A stretch of 64,000 bases of DNA from Dallia pectoralis (Eukaryota > Chordata > Actinopteri > Esociformes > Umbridae). Where the stretch lies: the NCBI GenBank assembly GCA_029465975.1, contig CM055747.1:10807788-10871787 (forward strand), read 5' to 3'. Below, in pieces: positions 31,738-44,265 of the stretch. Below the pieces are notes generated by a model. That model ran no database searches and was not told where the DNA came from. It saw only the letters and a list, made by a program, of their open reading frames with translations. The number at the start of each line of letters is the position of its first letter. Positions within the stretch are counted from its first letter, which is position 1. Both the position numbers and the translations under genes were made by a program.

Positions 31738-32254
31738 CTGTCAATCGGAATGAAAAGAGGAAAGCAGTATTGCAAATTTGCACCGCTGGAAGACGGCACA
31801 AACTACCCCAAAATACTCAGATCCCTTTTAACTGGTTCCCATTATCATGCTGTAGTCGAGGGTGCTGAGAGCTAACATCTACCACCCTGGCTCCATGAAT
31901 AGTTAGGAGTCTGATAAAGTACATCGGAGTAAAAACTAAATGCTTTCCAAAGAAAACAAAAGTTGGGAAAAGTTACTCCCACACTTCCTGAAACAGGACT
32001 AAGTACATATATGTAGCTAAATGGAAGTTACATTTTAGAACCATATTCCCCAAAGAATGCAAGTGGAAGAGGAAAGGCTCTGGCCAAATACGCTTTACCA
32101 CACGTTTAAGTTGATATGACCATAACATCCTTATTGATTATTACCGTTAAAGCCACATGTAAAGCCATGCATCTAAGAGTGATTCATAGGTACTGCAGTT
32201 ATTGGGAATGACACAACCGTATTTAGTTTTGGATCAACCATTCCTCCTGCTTAC
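31738..32254. other. Intronic sequence, nothing recognised
   Basis: No exon, tandem array or known transposon identified on either strand. Confidence 0.5.
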
Positions 32255-32447
32255 CTCATTGAATAGATACAGCATCTGTGCAAGGCAGGTTTTACGCTTG
32301 CATTTCAATTCAGCCAGTTTGGCACTCCAACCTTCTAACACCTGTTTCCGGTACACATCCAGCTTGGTCAGGAAGGAGTACATTTTCTTTATTGACCTCC
32401 GGTCCTTCAGCTCCCGTGCTGCCAGCATCCTAATAGTCAGTGTTTTG
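32255..32447 (-). CDS. Exon (64 codons) of the unassigned minus-strand gene
   Basis: 193 bp with acceptor CTTTTTCAG and donor GAG|GTAAGC. It encodes KTLTIRMLAARELKDRRSIK, then KMYSFLTKLDVYRKQVLEGW, then a Lys-rich helix ending FNE. It starts in phase 2 from the 71-bp exon upstream and ends in phase 0, which agrees with the phase-0 exon at 27581. The composition suggests a basic coiled-coil protein. I do not recognise the family. Confidence 0.7.
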
Positions 32448-32532
32448 CTGAAAAAGCATGAGAAAAAAATATTGTATTACTTGGTAAAAAACAACAGTAT
32501 ATCTAAAAAAAGACAATGGGAATAAACCATAC

Positions 32533-32603
32533 CTGACTTGCTTCATTGATTTGAAGGCGGTGAACTTCTGGAGTAGGCAGGCCAGTCTCATTCCCTCCAT
32601 GTC
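32533..32603 (-). CDS. Exon (71 bp) of the unassigned minus-strand gene
   Basis: Acceptor CTGCATTCAG and donor CAG|GTATGG. It encodes DMEGMRLACLLQKFTAFKSM and then KQV plus two bases. The two-base overhang is completed by the first base of the next exon (32447), which keeps the frame. This phase agreement is the best evidence that both exons belong to one gene. Confidence 0.7.
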
Positions 32604-33261
32604 CTGAATGCAGGTAATCAGGTATTTGGCCATGGAATGTGGAATCACATGTTATTTATGAAGCCCTTTAAATTACTACAGTATACAGTATTCTGGCCTA
32701 GACATCAACAACAAATTACATTATCTGATGAACTATTATACATATACCAATTATCATAGCTTACATACATGATTATAATAATTACAATACACAGTAGAGC
32801 AGAGGGTGGTTAAGTCAGCACAACCTATAATCGGCTGATCTCCCTTCTGTGCAAGTCATATACCATACGCAATGCCTTATAAAAGCATGGAACTTCATAG
32901 AGGACTATATCCACATAGTCTACGTTCTGTTCACACTACTGTTGTCTGATCTATTACTGGAGCATCAGGGCACGGTCTACCAGACTCACAAACAGTCTTT
33001 ACTTCTCAATCAGAAACATTAATCTCCTGATCATATTAATCTGGGAAAAAAATGTATGTGCTGGTCAATTTTCCATTTACAAGTAACGCACATTAGCATA
33101 TATTAATGTAACCATGCAAATTTAAATGACGAATCAAATACTTTGACAGCAAAGGAGAATCAGTATTAAGTTTCTTAAGTGTTTTGGTCCAGTTATGGAG
33201 CCTTTGGCACTGTTTCACTTACTCAAGTCTCAGAGCGACTGGGTTACTTCGCCATGGTTCG
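32604..33261. other. Intronic sequence, nothing recognised
   Basis: No exon or repeat assigned between the 32.6-kb exon and the candidate exon at 33.3-33.4 kb. Confidence 0.5.
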
Positions 33262-33418
33262 TTTCCTTTTCCAGGTAAGACTCCATCAGTGACTCTATGG
33301 CAGCTCGCTGCTTGGCATGGCTTTTCTACACCTGGACCTCGTTCATATTGTCTGACGAGGCCATGCGCCAATCTGCTAGTGTCGGGTTCAGAGAGTCGTG
33401 CACCATATCAAAGCTTTC
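33262..33418 (-). pseudogene. Candidate exon of the minus-strand gene with an in-frame TAG
   Basis: After an acceptor CTACCTACAG, the frame reads ESFDMVHDSLNPTLADWRMA and then SSDNMNEVQV, followed by TAG at plus-strand 33326-33328. It then continues in the same frame as coding-like KSHAKQRAAIESLMESYLEK. Either the gene (or this allele) has a nonsense mutation, or the exon ends early at CAG|GTGTAG (33332). The early-end reading gives 29 codons in phase 0, which agrees with the next exon at 32603. I cannot choose between these from sequence alone. Confidence 0.45.
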
Positions 33419-33994
33419 CTGTAGGTAGAGAGGAGATAATGTTGAAAACTTTACTGGATCCTACCTAAGTTACTGTTTTATATTTAATCATAACATCACT
33501 TGTGTATATACAATTCAATCAACAAAAGCTCTAGATCATGATGAGTTAACATACAGTATTTCAGTCATAGGAGTCCTGCAAAGAGTGCCTATATAAAGTC
33601 TCCACTACACTAAAGATCTTTCACGTTTTGTCATGTCAATGCCTCAGAGTTTCATACATTTAAAATAAGATAGTTTACCCATCGACCTAGACATCATACT
33701 CTACAATAGGGCTGGCAATATGGCGGTATATATCGTTACCGGGGAAGAAAATGTCAAACGTAACAGATTTTTTAATTCCGTGATACCGCGACATGCAAAT
33801 AAGTGGGCGTGGTTAACTCACGTGCAACGTGCGTGACACTGAACGAGACGCTGCGGTAAAGGCATCGCGTATGATAAAAGCTCAAAGAGATGGAAAGAAA
33901 TAACACAGGCGATTACTAAGTATATCTGTAAAGACATGGCGCCAGTTTACACTGTGGAAAAGAAGACCTGATCAAAACCCTTGATCCGAGATAT

Positions 33995-34300
33995 GTGATA
34001 CCAAGCCGCAAGCACTTTAGCGAATTTGAGTTGCCACGATTGTACGGAGAATGCAGAGGCAAACTTGAAGAGGAGCTTGGCAATGTTTCATACTTTGCAA
34101 CGACAACTGATTTGTGGACGAGCCGAACTACACTGCCGTATATGAGCTTAACAGTCCACTTCATAAATGACTGGACATTGTGCGGTCGATGTCTGCAGAC
34201 ATTCTACTTTTCCGAAGATCACACTGGAGAGATGATTGCGCAAAGCTTTAAGGAAGCGCTTCAGTCATGGAGAGGAGCGTCAAGTTTGCGTCACTACTGA
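33995..34300 (+). pseudogene. hAT (ZBED-like) transposase fragment
   Basis: About 100 residues including FELPRLYGECRGKLEEEL and then YFATTTDLWTSRTTLPYMSL. The 'TTDLWTS' block is characteristic of hAT transposases and of domesticated ZBED proteins; it precedes the first catalytic Asp region. Weak continuations occur on each side (for example 'TLDPRYVIP' upstream), interrupted by frame changes. The C-terminal dimerisation region is absent. Confidence 0.85.
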
Positions 34301-35676
34301 TAATGCCACAAACAATATCAGAGCGCTGCAACTAAATGACTGGACACGTTTACAGTGTTTTGGCCACCGTCTTCTATGATAATAAATAATAACTAGATAG
34401 CGTACAATTTCTGCTGAAATTGTGATGATGTGTGCTTGCGGCCACCCGTAGTCGACTGTTTACTGATGTCAACTGCCAAACTGAGGTGACACTGCTGCTA
34501 CATGCACCATAGTATACAATGTGTTAAACCTATCAGTCATTACTCATGAATACACACTGCTACTGCATGCACCATAGTATGCAATGTGTTAAACCTATCA
34601 GTCAATACTCATGAATACACACTACTGCTGCATGCACCATAGTATGCAATGTGTTAAACCTATCAGTCATTACTCATCAATACACACTGCTGCTACATGC
34701 ACCATAGTAAGCAATGTGTTAAATCATTGGTGGGGGGGGCAAGGTTTGCTTCACACCGGCTTCAAATGTTTTTCCTGGGCCTTTCCATCTTATCCTATCA
34801 CCGTGACCTCTGTGAAAAAGAGAAGACAGTACAATGGACAGGAGGTTAGCACATGTTTAAATCTTCTCAGTTAATATGTACTAATTTTTATTGACTGGTT
34901 CATAACTCCCTGTCACGTATACAATGTATAAAAACCTATCAGTCATTACTCATGAATACACACTACTGCTGCAGCACCATAGTATGCAATGTGTTAAACC
35001 TATCAGTCATTACTCATGAATACACACTACTGCTACATGCACCATAGTATGCAATGGGTTAAACCTATCAGTCATTACTCATGAATACACACTGCTGCTA
35101 CATGCACCATAGTATACAATGTGTTAAACCTATCAGTCATTAATCATGAATACACACTGCTGCTACATGCACCATAGTATACAATGTGTTAAACATATCA
35201 GTCATTACTCATGAATACACACTACTGCTGCATGCACCATAGTAGCATATGAAACAGCATTATAAACTGCTAACGCTAGCTAGCGCGCTAACGCTAGGTA
35301 ACATGCTAACGTGTAAACAGAGACCCAGAGAAAGAACTTACCAATTCATTCATGCTGCAGCTGTAGCTAACGCTAGCTAGCGCGCTAACGCTAACGCTAA
35401 CATGCTAACGTTAGCTAACATGCTAACGTTAGCTAGCGCGCTAACGCTAGCTAGCGCGCTAACGCTAGCTAACATTCTAACGCTAGCTAACATGCTAACG
35501 TGTAAACAGAGACCCAGAGAAAGAACTTACCCATTCATTCATTCATTCATGCTGCAGGATATGTCTGTGGCTGTTGATTGCAGTGTCTGTGGCTGTTGCC
35601 TGGCAGCTATGCCTTTGTCAGGAGGACCAGCTGTTCTCATCGATATCAGAGCGCGCTGCCTCCTCCCCCCCGCCCC

Positions 35677-35730
35677 TTCCAGAATGTTCCTACTATTTAG
35701 CCAATCAACAACCAGAAAATGCTGCTTCAC
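35677..35730 (-). promoter_or_regulatory. Promoter-like block, unit 1 (heat-shock element, GC-rich box, CCAAT)
   Basis: A perfect three-part heat-shock element TTCCAGAATGTTC at 35677-35689 sits beside CCCCCCCGCCCC and 12 bp from an AGCCAATCAAC CCAAT box. On the minus strand the order is CCAAT, TAAATAG, heat-shock element, GC box, then an ATG and a GTAAGT donor about 100-150 bp later. It resembles a vertebrate promoter with a short first exon. Confidence 0.5.
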
Positions 35731-37693
35731 TGTCTATCATTTCAAAAGATTCAGACATGGTCGTATACTTTTAGCTCTACTAACCAGAGTTTTACTCACA
35801 CAGTTTAAACAATTACATCATGAGAATCCTAAGAACCAGGCGGACATTTTGATGTATAACATGTATCTGTAACCCCAGAAATGTAGGCGCTATCACAATT
35901 TACAAACGAACAAAAAAACACCAAAAATCGCTTTCAAATTAGAGTGGAGAAAATCACCGTTTCTATGGATGTCTATGGGGAGGCGCAAGTTGGAAACAAA
36001 AGGACATAACGAAATAAATATATATGTTACAGCTTATATTTGAACATTTTGAGTGACAGCACAAATAGATGAACGTTTTGATATGCCATTTGTGTGTAAA
36101 GGGTTGAAACTCAGGCAGCAGTAGCAGTTTACAAATGTTCTCTACATTTTCTGCTGAATGGGCTCTCACACTCTAGTTTTGAAGATTCCGTCAATGTATT
36201 TCAATGGGGATTAATTAGCGACATTATCGTTAATATTTCGTAAACTACATAACGAAACCTTCTACAAAACAATGCCAACTAAATAGAGTTCGGGACGCAC
36301 ATTTTGACACCTTTTTTGTCCATCTAGTGCAAAAACTGTGGGAGGAGTAGGCGGGGACAAAATTGATATAATAATAATAATAATAACTAGATAGCAAGTA
36401 CAATTTCTGCTGAAATTGTGATGATGTGTGCTTGCGGCCACCCGTAGTCGACTGTTTACTGATATCAACTGCCAAACTGAGGTGACACTGCTGCTGCATG
36501 CACCATAGTATACAATGTGTTAAACCTATCAGTCATTACTCATGAATACACACTACTGCTGCAAGCACCATAGTATGCAATGTGTTAAACCTATCAGTCA
36601 TTACTCATGAATACACACTGCTGCTGCATGCACAATAGTATACAATGTGTTAAACCTATCAGTCATTACTCATGAATACACACTGCTGCTACATGCACCA
36701 TAGTATACAATGTGTTAAACCTATCAGTCATTACTCATGAATACATCAGTCATTACTCATGAATACACAGTTCTGCTGCAAATAGTATACAATGTGTTAA
36801 ACACATTACACATGAATACACACTGCTGTGTTAAACCTATCAGTCATTACTCATGAATACACATTGCTGCTGCATGGACAATAGTATACAATGTGTTAAA
36901 CCTATCAGTCATTACTCATGAATACACACTGCTGCTACATGCACCATAGTATGCAATGTGTTAAACCTATCAGTCATTACTCATGAATACACACTACTGT
37001 CATGCATTAGTATACAAATGTGTTAAACCTATCACTCATGAACACACACTGCTGCTACCTGCACCATAGTATCCAATGTGTTAAACCTATCAGTCATTAC
37101 TCATACATACACACTGCTGCAAGCACCATAGTATACAATGTGTTAAACCTATCAGTCATTACACATGAATACACACTGCTGCTGCAAGCACCATAGTATA
37201 CAATGTGTTAAACCTATCAGTCATTACTCATTACTACAGTAGTAGCTAACGCTAGCTAGCGCTAACGCTAGCTAACATGCTAACGCTAGTAGCATAACAT
37301 GCTAACATGCTAACGCTAGCTAGCGCTAACGCTAGCTAACATGCTAACGTGTAAACAGAGACCCAGAGAAATAACTTACCTATACATTCATTGCTAAATA
37401 ACTTACCTATACATTCATTGCTGCAGGCTGTCTGAATGTATGCATACACTTAAAGTAGTAGCTAACGCTAGCTAGCGCGCTAACGCTAGCTAACATGCTA
37501 ACGTTAGCTAGCGCTAACGCTAGCTAACATGCTAACATGTAAACAGAGACCCAGAGAAAGAACTTACCCATTCATTCATTCGTTCATTGGTGCAGGCAGA
37601 GTCTTTGTCTGTAACCAGGCAACTATGCCTTTGTCAGGAGGAACACCTGTCCTCATCGATATCAGAGCGCGCTGCCTCCTCCCCCCCCGCCCC

Positions 37694-37706
37694 TTCCAGA
37701 ATGTTC
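37694..37706 (-). promoter_or_regulatory. Heat-shock element, unit 2 (CCAAT box lost)
   Basis: TTCCAGAATGTTC after a CCGCCCC box. The following sequence diverges ('tagtaattagtgtgtgtcaac'), so the CCAAT box seen in other units is missing here. Confidence 0.45.
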
Positions 37707-39811
37707 CTAGTAATTAGTGTGTGTCAACAACAAAATGAATAGGAATCAGGCATGGTCGTATACTTTTAGCTCTACTAACCAGAGTTTTAATCACACAGTT
37801 TAAACAATTACACCATGAGAATCATAAGACCCAGGCGGACATTTTGATGTATAACATGTATCTGTAACCCCGGAAATGTAGGCGCTATCACAATTTACAA
37901 ACGAACAAAAAACACCAAAAATCGCTTTCAAATTAGAGTGGAGAAAATCACCGTTTCTATGGATGTCTATGGGGAGGCGCAAGTTGGAAACAAAAGGACA
38001 TAACGAAATAAATATATATGTTACAGCTTATATTTGAACATTTTGAGTGACAGCACAAATAGATGAACGTTTTGATATGCCATTTGTGTGTAAAGGGTTG
38101 AAACTCAGGCAGCAGTAGCAGTTTACAAATGTTCTCTACATTTTCTGCTGAATGGGCTCTCACACTCTAGTTTTGAAGATTCCGTCAATGTATTTCAATG
38201 GGGATTAATTAGCGACATTATCGTTAATATTTCGTAAACTACATAACGAAACCTTCTACAAAACAATGCCAACTAAATAGAGTTCGGGACGCACATTTTG
38301 ACACCTTTTTTGTCCATCTAGTGCAAAAACTGTGGGAGGAGTAGGCGGGGACAAAATTGATATAATAATAATAATAATAATAACTAGATAGCGTACAATT
38401 TCTGCTGAAATTGTGATGATGTGTGCTTGCGGCCACCCGTAGTCGACTGTGTACTGATATCAACTGCCAAACTGAGGTGACACTGCTGCTGCATGCACCA
38501 TAGTATACAATGTGTTAAACCTATCAGTCATTACTCATGAATACACACTGCTGCTGCAAGGACCATAGTATACAATGTGTTAAACCTATCAGTCATTACT
38601 CATGAATACACACTGCTGCTGCATATGCACCATAGTATACAATGTGTTAAACCTATCAGTCATTACTCATGAATACACACTGCTGCAACATGCACCATAG
38701 TATGCAATGTGTTAAACCTACAGTCATTACTCATGAATACACACTGCTGCTGCAAGCACCATAGTATGCAATGTGTTAAACCTATCAGTCATTACTCATG
38801 AATACACACTTCTGCTGCAAACACCATAGTATACAATGTGTTAAACCTATCAGTCATTACTCATGAATACACACTACTGCTGCAAGCACCATAGTATACA
38901 ATGTGTTAAACCTATCAGTCATTACTCATGAATACACACTGCTGCTGCATGCACCATAGTATACAATGTGTTAAACCTATCAGTCATTACTCATGAATAC
39001 ACACTGCTGCTACATGCACCATAGTATACAATGTGTTAAACCTATCAGTCATTACTCATGAATACACACTGCTGCTACATGCACCATAGTATACAATGTA
39101 TACAATGTTAAACCTATCAGTCATTACTCATGAATACACACAACTGCTGCAATGCACCATAGTATGCAATGTGTTAAACCTATCAGTCATTACTCATGAA
39201 TACACACTGCTACTAGTATCCAATGTGTTAAACCTATCAGTCATTACTCATAATACACACTGCTGCAAGCACCATAGTATACAATGTGTTAAACCTATCA
39301 GTCATTACACATGAATACACACTGCTGCTGCAAGCACCATAGTATACAATGTGTTAAACCTATCAGTCATTACTCATTAACTACAGTAGTAGCTAACGCT
39401 AGCTAGCGCGCTAACGCTAGCTAACATGCTAACGCTAGCTAGCGCGCTAACGCTAGCTAACATGCTAACGTGTAAACAGAGACCCAGAGAAAGAACTTAC
39501 CTATATTCATTGCATTCATTGCTGCAGGCTGTCTGAATGTATGCATAAACTTAAAGTAGTAGCTAACGCTAGCTAGCGCTAACGCTAACGCTAGCTAACA
39601 TGCTAACGCTAGCTAGCGCGCTAACGCTAGCTAACATGCTAACATGTAAACAGAGACCCAGAGAAAGAACTTACCCATTCATTCATTCTTTCAGGATATG
39701 TCTGTGGCTGTTGATTGCAGTGTCTTTGGCTGTAACCAGGCAGCTATGCCTTTGTCAGGAGGACCAGCTGTTCTCATCGATATCAGAGCGCGCTGCCTCC
39801 TCCCCCCCCCC

Positions 39812-39824
39812 TTCCAGAATGTTC
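39812..39824 (-). promoter_or_regulatory. Heat-shock element, unit 3
   Basis: The same element and CCAAT box as unit 1. The GC box has become a pure C run, losing its CG dinucleotide. Confidence 0.45.
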
Positions 39825-42312
39825 CTACTATTTAGCCAATCAACAACCAGAAAATGCTGCTTCACTGTCTATCATTTCAAAAGATTCAGACATGGTCGTA
39901 TACTTTTAGCTCTACTAACCAGAGTTTTACTCACACAGTTTAAACAATTACATCATGAGAATCCTAAGAACCAGGCGGACATTTTGATGTATAACATGTA
40001 TCTGTAACCCCAGAAATGTAGGCGCTATCACAATTTACAAACGAACAAAAAAACACCAAAAATCGCTTTCAAATTAGAGTGGAGAAAATCACCGTTTCTA
40101 TGGATGTCTATGGGGAGGCGCAAGTTGGAAACAAAAGGACATAACGAAATAAATATATATGTTACAGCTTATATTTGAACATTTTGAGTGACAGCACAAA
40201 TAGATGAACGTTTTGATATGCCATTTGTGTGTAAAGGGTTGAAACTCAGGCAGCAGTAGCAGTTTACAAATGTTCTCTACATTTTCTGCTGAATGGGCTC
40301 TCACACTCTAGTTTTGAAGATTCCGTCAATGTATTTCAATGGGGATTAATTAGCGACATTATCGTTAATATTTCGTAAACTACATAACGAAACCTTCTAC
40401 AAAACAATGCCAACTAAATAGAGTTCGGGACGCACATTTTGACACCTTTTTTGTCCATCTAGTGCAAAAACTGTGGGAGGAGTAGGCGGGGACAAAATTG
40501 ATATAATAATAATAATAATAACTAGATAGCGTACAATTTCTGCTGAAATTGTGATGATGTGTGCTTGCGGCCACCCGTAGTCGACTGTGTACTGATATCA
40601 ACTGCCAAACTGAGGTGACACTGCTGCTGCATGCACCATAGTATACAATGTGTTAAACCTATCAGTCATTACTCATGAATACACACTGATGCTGCAAGGA
40701 CCATAGTATACAATGTGTTAAACCTATCAGTCATTACTCATGAATACACACTGCTGCTATATGCACCATAGTATACAATGTGTTAAACCTATCAGTCATT
40801 ACTCATAAATACACACTGCTGCTGCAAGCACCATAGTATACAATGTGTTAAACCACCATAGTATACAAATGTGTTAAACATATCAGTCATTACTCATGAA
40901 TACACACTGCTGCTACATGCACCATAGTATACAATGTGTTAAACCACCATAGTATGCAATGTGTTAAACCTATCAGTCATTACTCATGAATACACACTAC
41001 TGCTGCAAGCACCATAGTATGCAATGGGGGATGCCTAAAGGGAGGGAGAGCAAGCAGCAACAATTCACATGCTTTAGTATTGTATAAACGTAGTTAGTAT
41101 TAACCTGGCAGTCAAGCTCAACAGGAAGTTACCATACAGGCCCCCTGTCTCATATCACTTTCCTGCCAGCCCTGACGCAGTGACTTTTGATTTGTTATAG
41201 AATAAACATGGACTCATCAGGTAGCCTTCTTTAAAGAAGGGAAACCCTCAACAGTTTACATGAAATTACCAGTAATAGTTCATTGGTGGGGGGCAAGGTT
41301 TGCTTCACACCGGCTTCAAATGTTTTTCCTGGGCCTTTGCATCCTATCCTATCACCGTGACCTCTGTGAAAAAGAGAAGACAGTACAATGGACAGGAGTT
41401 TAGCACATGTTTAAATCTTCTCAGTTAATATGTACTTATTTTTATTGACTGGTTCATACCTCCCTGTCAAGTATACAATGTATAAAAACCTATCAGTCAT
41501 TTCTCATGAATACACACTGCTGCTACATGCACCATAGTATACAATGTGTTAAACCACCATAGTATACAATGTGTTAAACCTATCAGTCATTACTCATGAA
41601 TACACACAACTGCTGCAAGCACCATAGTATGCAATGTGTTAAACCTATCAGTCATTACTCATGAATACACACTACAGCTACATGCACCATAGTATGCAAT
41701 GGGTTAAACCTATCAGTCATTACTCATGAATACACACTGCTGCTACATGCACCATAGTATACAATGTGTTAAACCTATCAGTCATTAATCATGAATACAC
41801 ACTGCTGCTACATGCACCATAGTATACAATGTGTTAAACATATCAGTCATTACTCATGAATACACACTACTGCTGCATGCACCATAGTAGCATATGAAAC
41901 AGCATTATAAACTGCTAACGCTAGCTAGCGCGCTAACGCTAGGTAACATGCTAACGTGTAAACAGAGACCCAGAGAAAGAACTTACCAATTCATTCATGC
42001 TGCAGCTGTAGCTAACGCTAGCTAGCGCGCTAACGCTAAACATGCTAACGTTAGCTAACATGCTAACGTTAGCTAGCGCGCGCTAACGCTAGCTAGCGCT
42101 AACGCTAGCTAACATGCTAACGCTAGCTAACATGCTAACGTGTAAACAGAGACCCAGAGAAAGAACTTACCCATTCATTCTTTCATCGCTGCAGGATATG
42201 TCTGTGGCTGTTAATTGCAGTGTCTGTGGCTGTGCCTGGCAGCCATGCCTTTGTCAGGAGGACCAGCTGTTCTCATCGATATCAGAGCGCGCTGCCTCCT
42301 TCCCCCCGCCCC

Positions 42313-42325
42313 TTCCAGAATGTTC
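42313..42325 (-). promoter_or_regulatory. Heat-shock element, unit 4
   Basis: TTCCAGAATGTTC with the GC box CCCCGCCCC and the CCAAT box intact. Confidence 0.45.
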
Positions 42326-43001
42326 CTACTATTTAGCCAATCAACAACCAGAAAATGCTGCTTCACTGTCTATCATTTCAAAAGATTCAGACATGGTCGT
42401 ATACTTTTAGCTCTACTAACCAGAGTTTTACTCACACAGTTTAAACAATTACATCATGAGAATCCTAAGAACCAGGCGGACATTTTGATGTATAACATGT
42501 ATCTGTAACCCCAGAAATGTAGGCGCTATGACAATTTACAAACGAACAAAAAAACACCAAAAATCGCTTTCAAATTAGAGTGGAGGAAATCACCGTTTCT
42601 ATGGATGTCTATGGGGAGGCGCAAGTTGGAAACAAAAGGACATAACGAAATAAATATATATGTTACAGCTTATATTTGAACATTTTGAGTGACAGCACAA
42701 ATAGATGAACGTTTTGATATGCCATTTGTGTGTAAAGGGTTGAAACTCAGGCAGCAGTAGCAGTTTACAAATGTTCTCTACATTTTCTGCTGAATGGGCT
42801 CTCACACTCTAGTTTTGAAGATTCCGTCAATGTATTTCAATGGGGATTAATTAGCGACATTATCGTTAATATTTCGTAAACTACATAACGAAACCTTCTA
42901 CAAAACAATGCCAACTAAATAGAGTTCGGGACGCACATTTTGACACCTTTTTTGTCCATCTAGTGCAAAAACTGTGGGAGGAGTAGGCGGGGACAAAATT
43001 G

Positions 43002-43019
<18 letters not shown>

Positions 43020-43042
<23 letters not shown>

Positions 43043-43180
43043 TATATGTGAGATTACAATATGTCTGCCATAGTCAAATGTGATGACAATATGTGTCCTT
43101 GACCATAGTCAAGCACACATAATAATAATAATATATATGTGAGATTACAATATGTGTCCTTGACCATAGTCACCATAATA
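43020..43180. repeat. About 48-bp secondary repeat GAGATTACAATATGTGTCCT
   Basis: Copies of GAGATTACAATATGTGTCCT plus TGACCATAGTCAAGCACACA, separated by (AAT)n. They recur at 47.46-47.64 kb and 49.10-49.33 kb, always after the (AAT)n end of a unit. Confidence 0.8.
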
Positions 43181-44252
43181 ACTAGATAGCGTACAATTTC
43201 TGCAGAAATTGTGATGATGTGTGCTTGCGGCCACCCGTAGTCGACTGTTTACTGATATCAACTGCCAAACTGAGGTGACACTGCTGCTGCATGCACCATA
43301 GTATACAATGTGTTAAACCTATCAGTCATTACTCATGAATACACACTGCTGCTGCATGCACCATAGTATGCAATGTGTTAAACCTATCAGTCATTACTCA
43401 TGAATACACACTGCTGCAAATGTGTTAAACCTATCAGCACCATAGTATACAATGTGTTAAACCTATCAGTCATTACTCATGAATACACACTGCTGCTGCA
43501 TGCATACAATGTGTTAAACATAGTATACAATGTGTTAAACCTATCAGTCATTACTGAATACACACTGCTGCTACATTAGTATACAATGTGTTAAACCTAC
43601 AGTCATTACTCATGAATACACACTGCTGCTGCATGTACATAGTATACAATGTGTTAAACCTATCAGTCATTACTCATGAATACACACTGCTGCTGCACCA
43701 AGCACCATAACGCAGAGACCCAGAGAAAGAAGTTACCCATCCATTCAGCTAGCAGTATGCTAAACGCATAGCTAAACGCTAGCTAACATGCTAACGCTAG
43801 CTAGCGCGCTAACGCTAGCTAACATGCTAACGTGTAAACAGAGACCCAGAGAAAGAAGTTACCCATCCATTCATGCAGGCATTCATAAACTGCTGCAGGC
43901 TGTCTGCTAATGTATGCATAAACAGAGACCCAGAGAAAGAAGTTACCCATCCATTCATTGCTGCAGGCTGTCTGAATGTATGCATAAACTTACAGTAGTA
44001 GCTAACGCTAGCTAGCGCTAACGCTAGCTAACATGCTAACGATAGCTAACGCGCTAACGCTAAACATGCTAACGTGTAAACAGAGACCCAGAGAAAGAAC
44101 TTACCCATTCATTCATTCTTTCTTTGCTGCAGGATATGTCTGTGGCTGTTGATTGCAGTGTCTGTGGCTGTTGCCTGCCAGCCATGCCTTTGTCAGGAGG
44201 GACCAGCTGTTCTCATCGATATCAGAGCGCGCTGCCTCCTCCCCCCCACCCC

Positions 44253-44265
44253 TTCCAGAATGTTC
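44253..44265 (-). promoter_or_regulatory. Heat-shock element, unit 5
   Basis: Element and CCAAT box intact. The GC box reads CCCCACCCC. Confidence 0.45.
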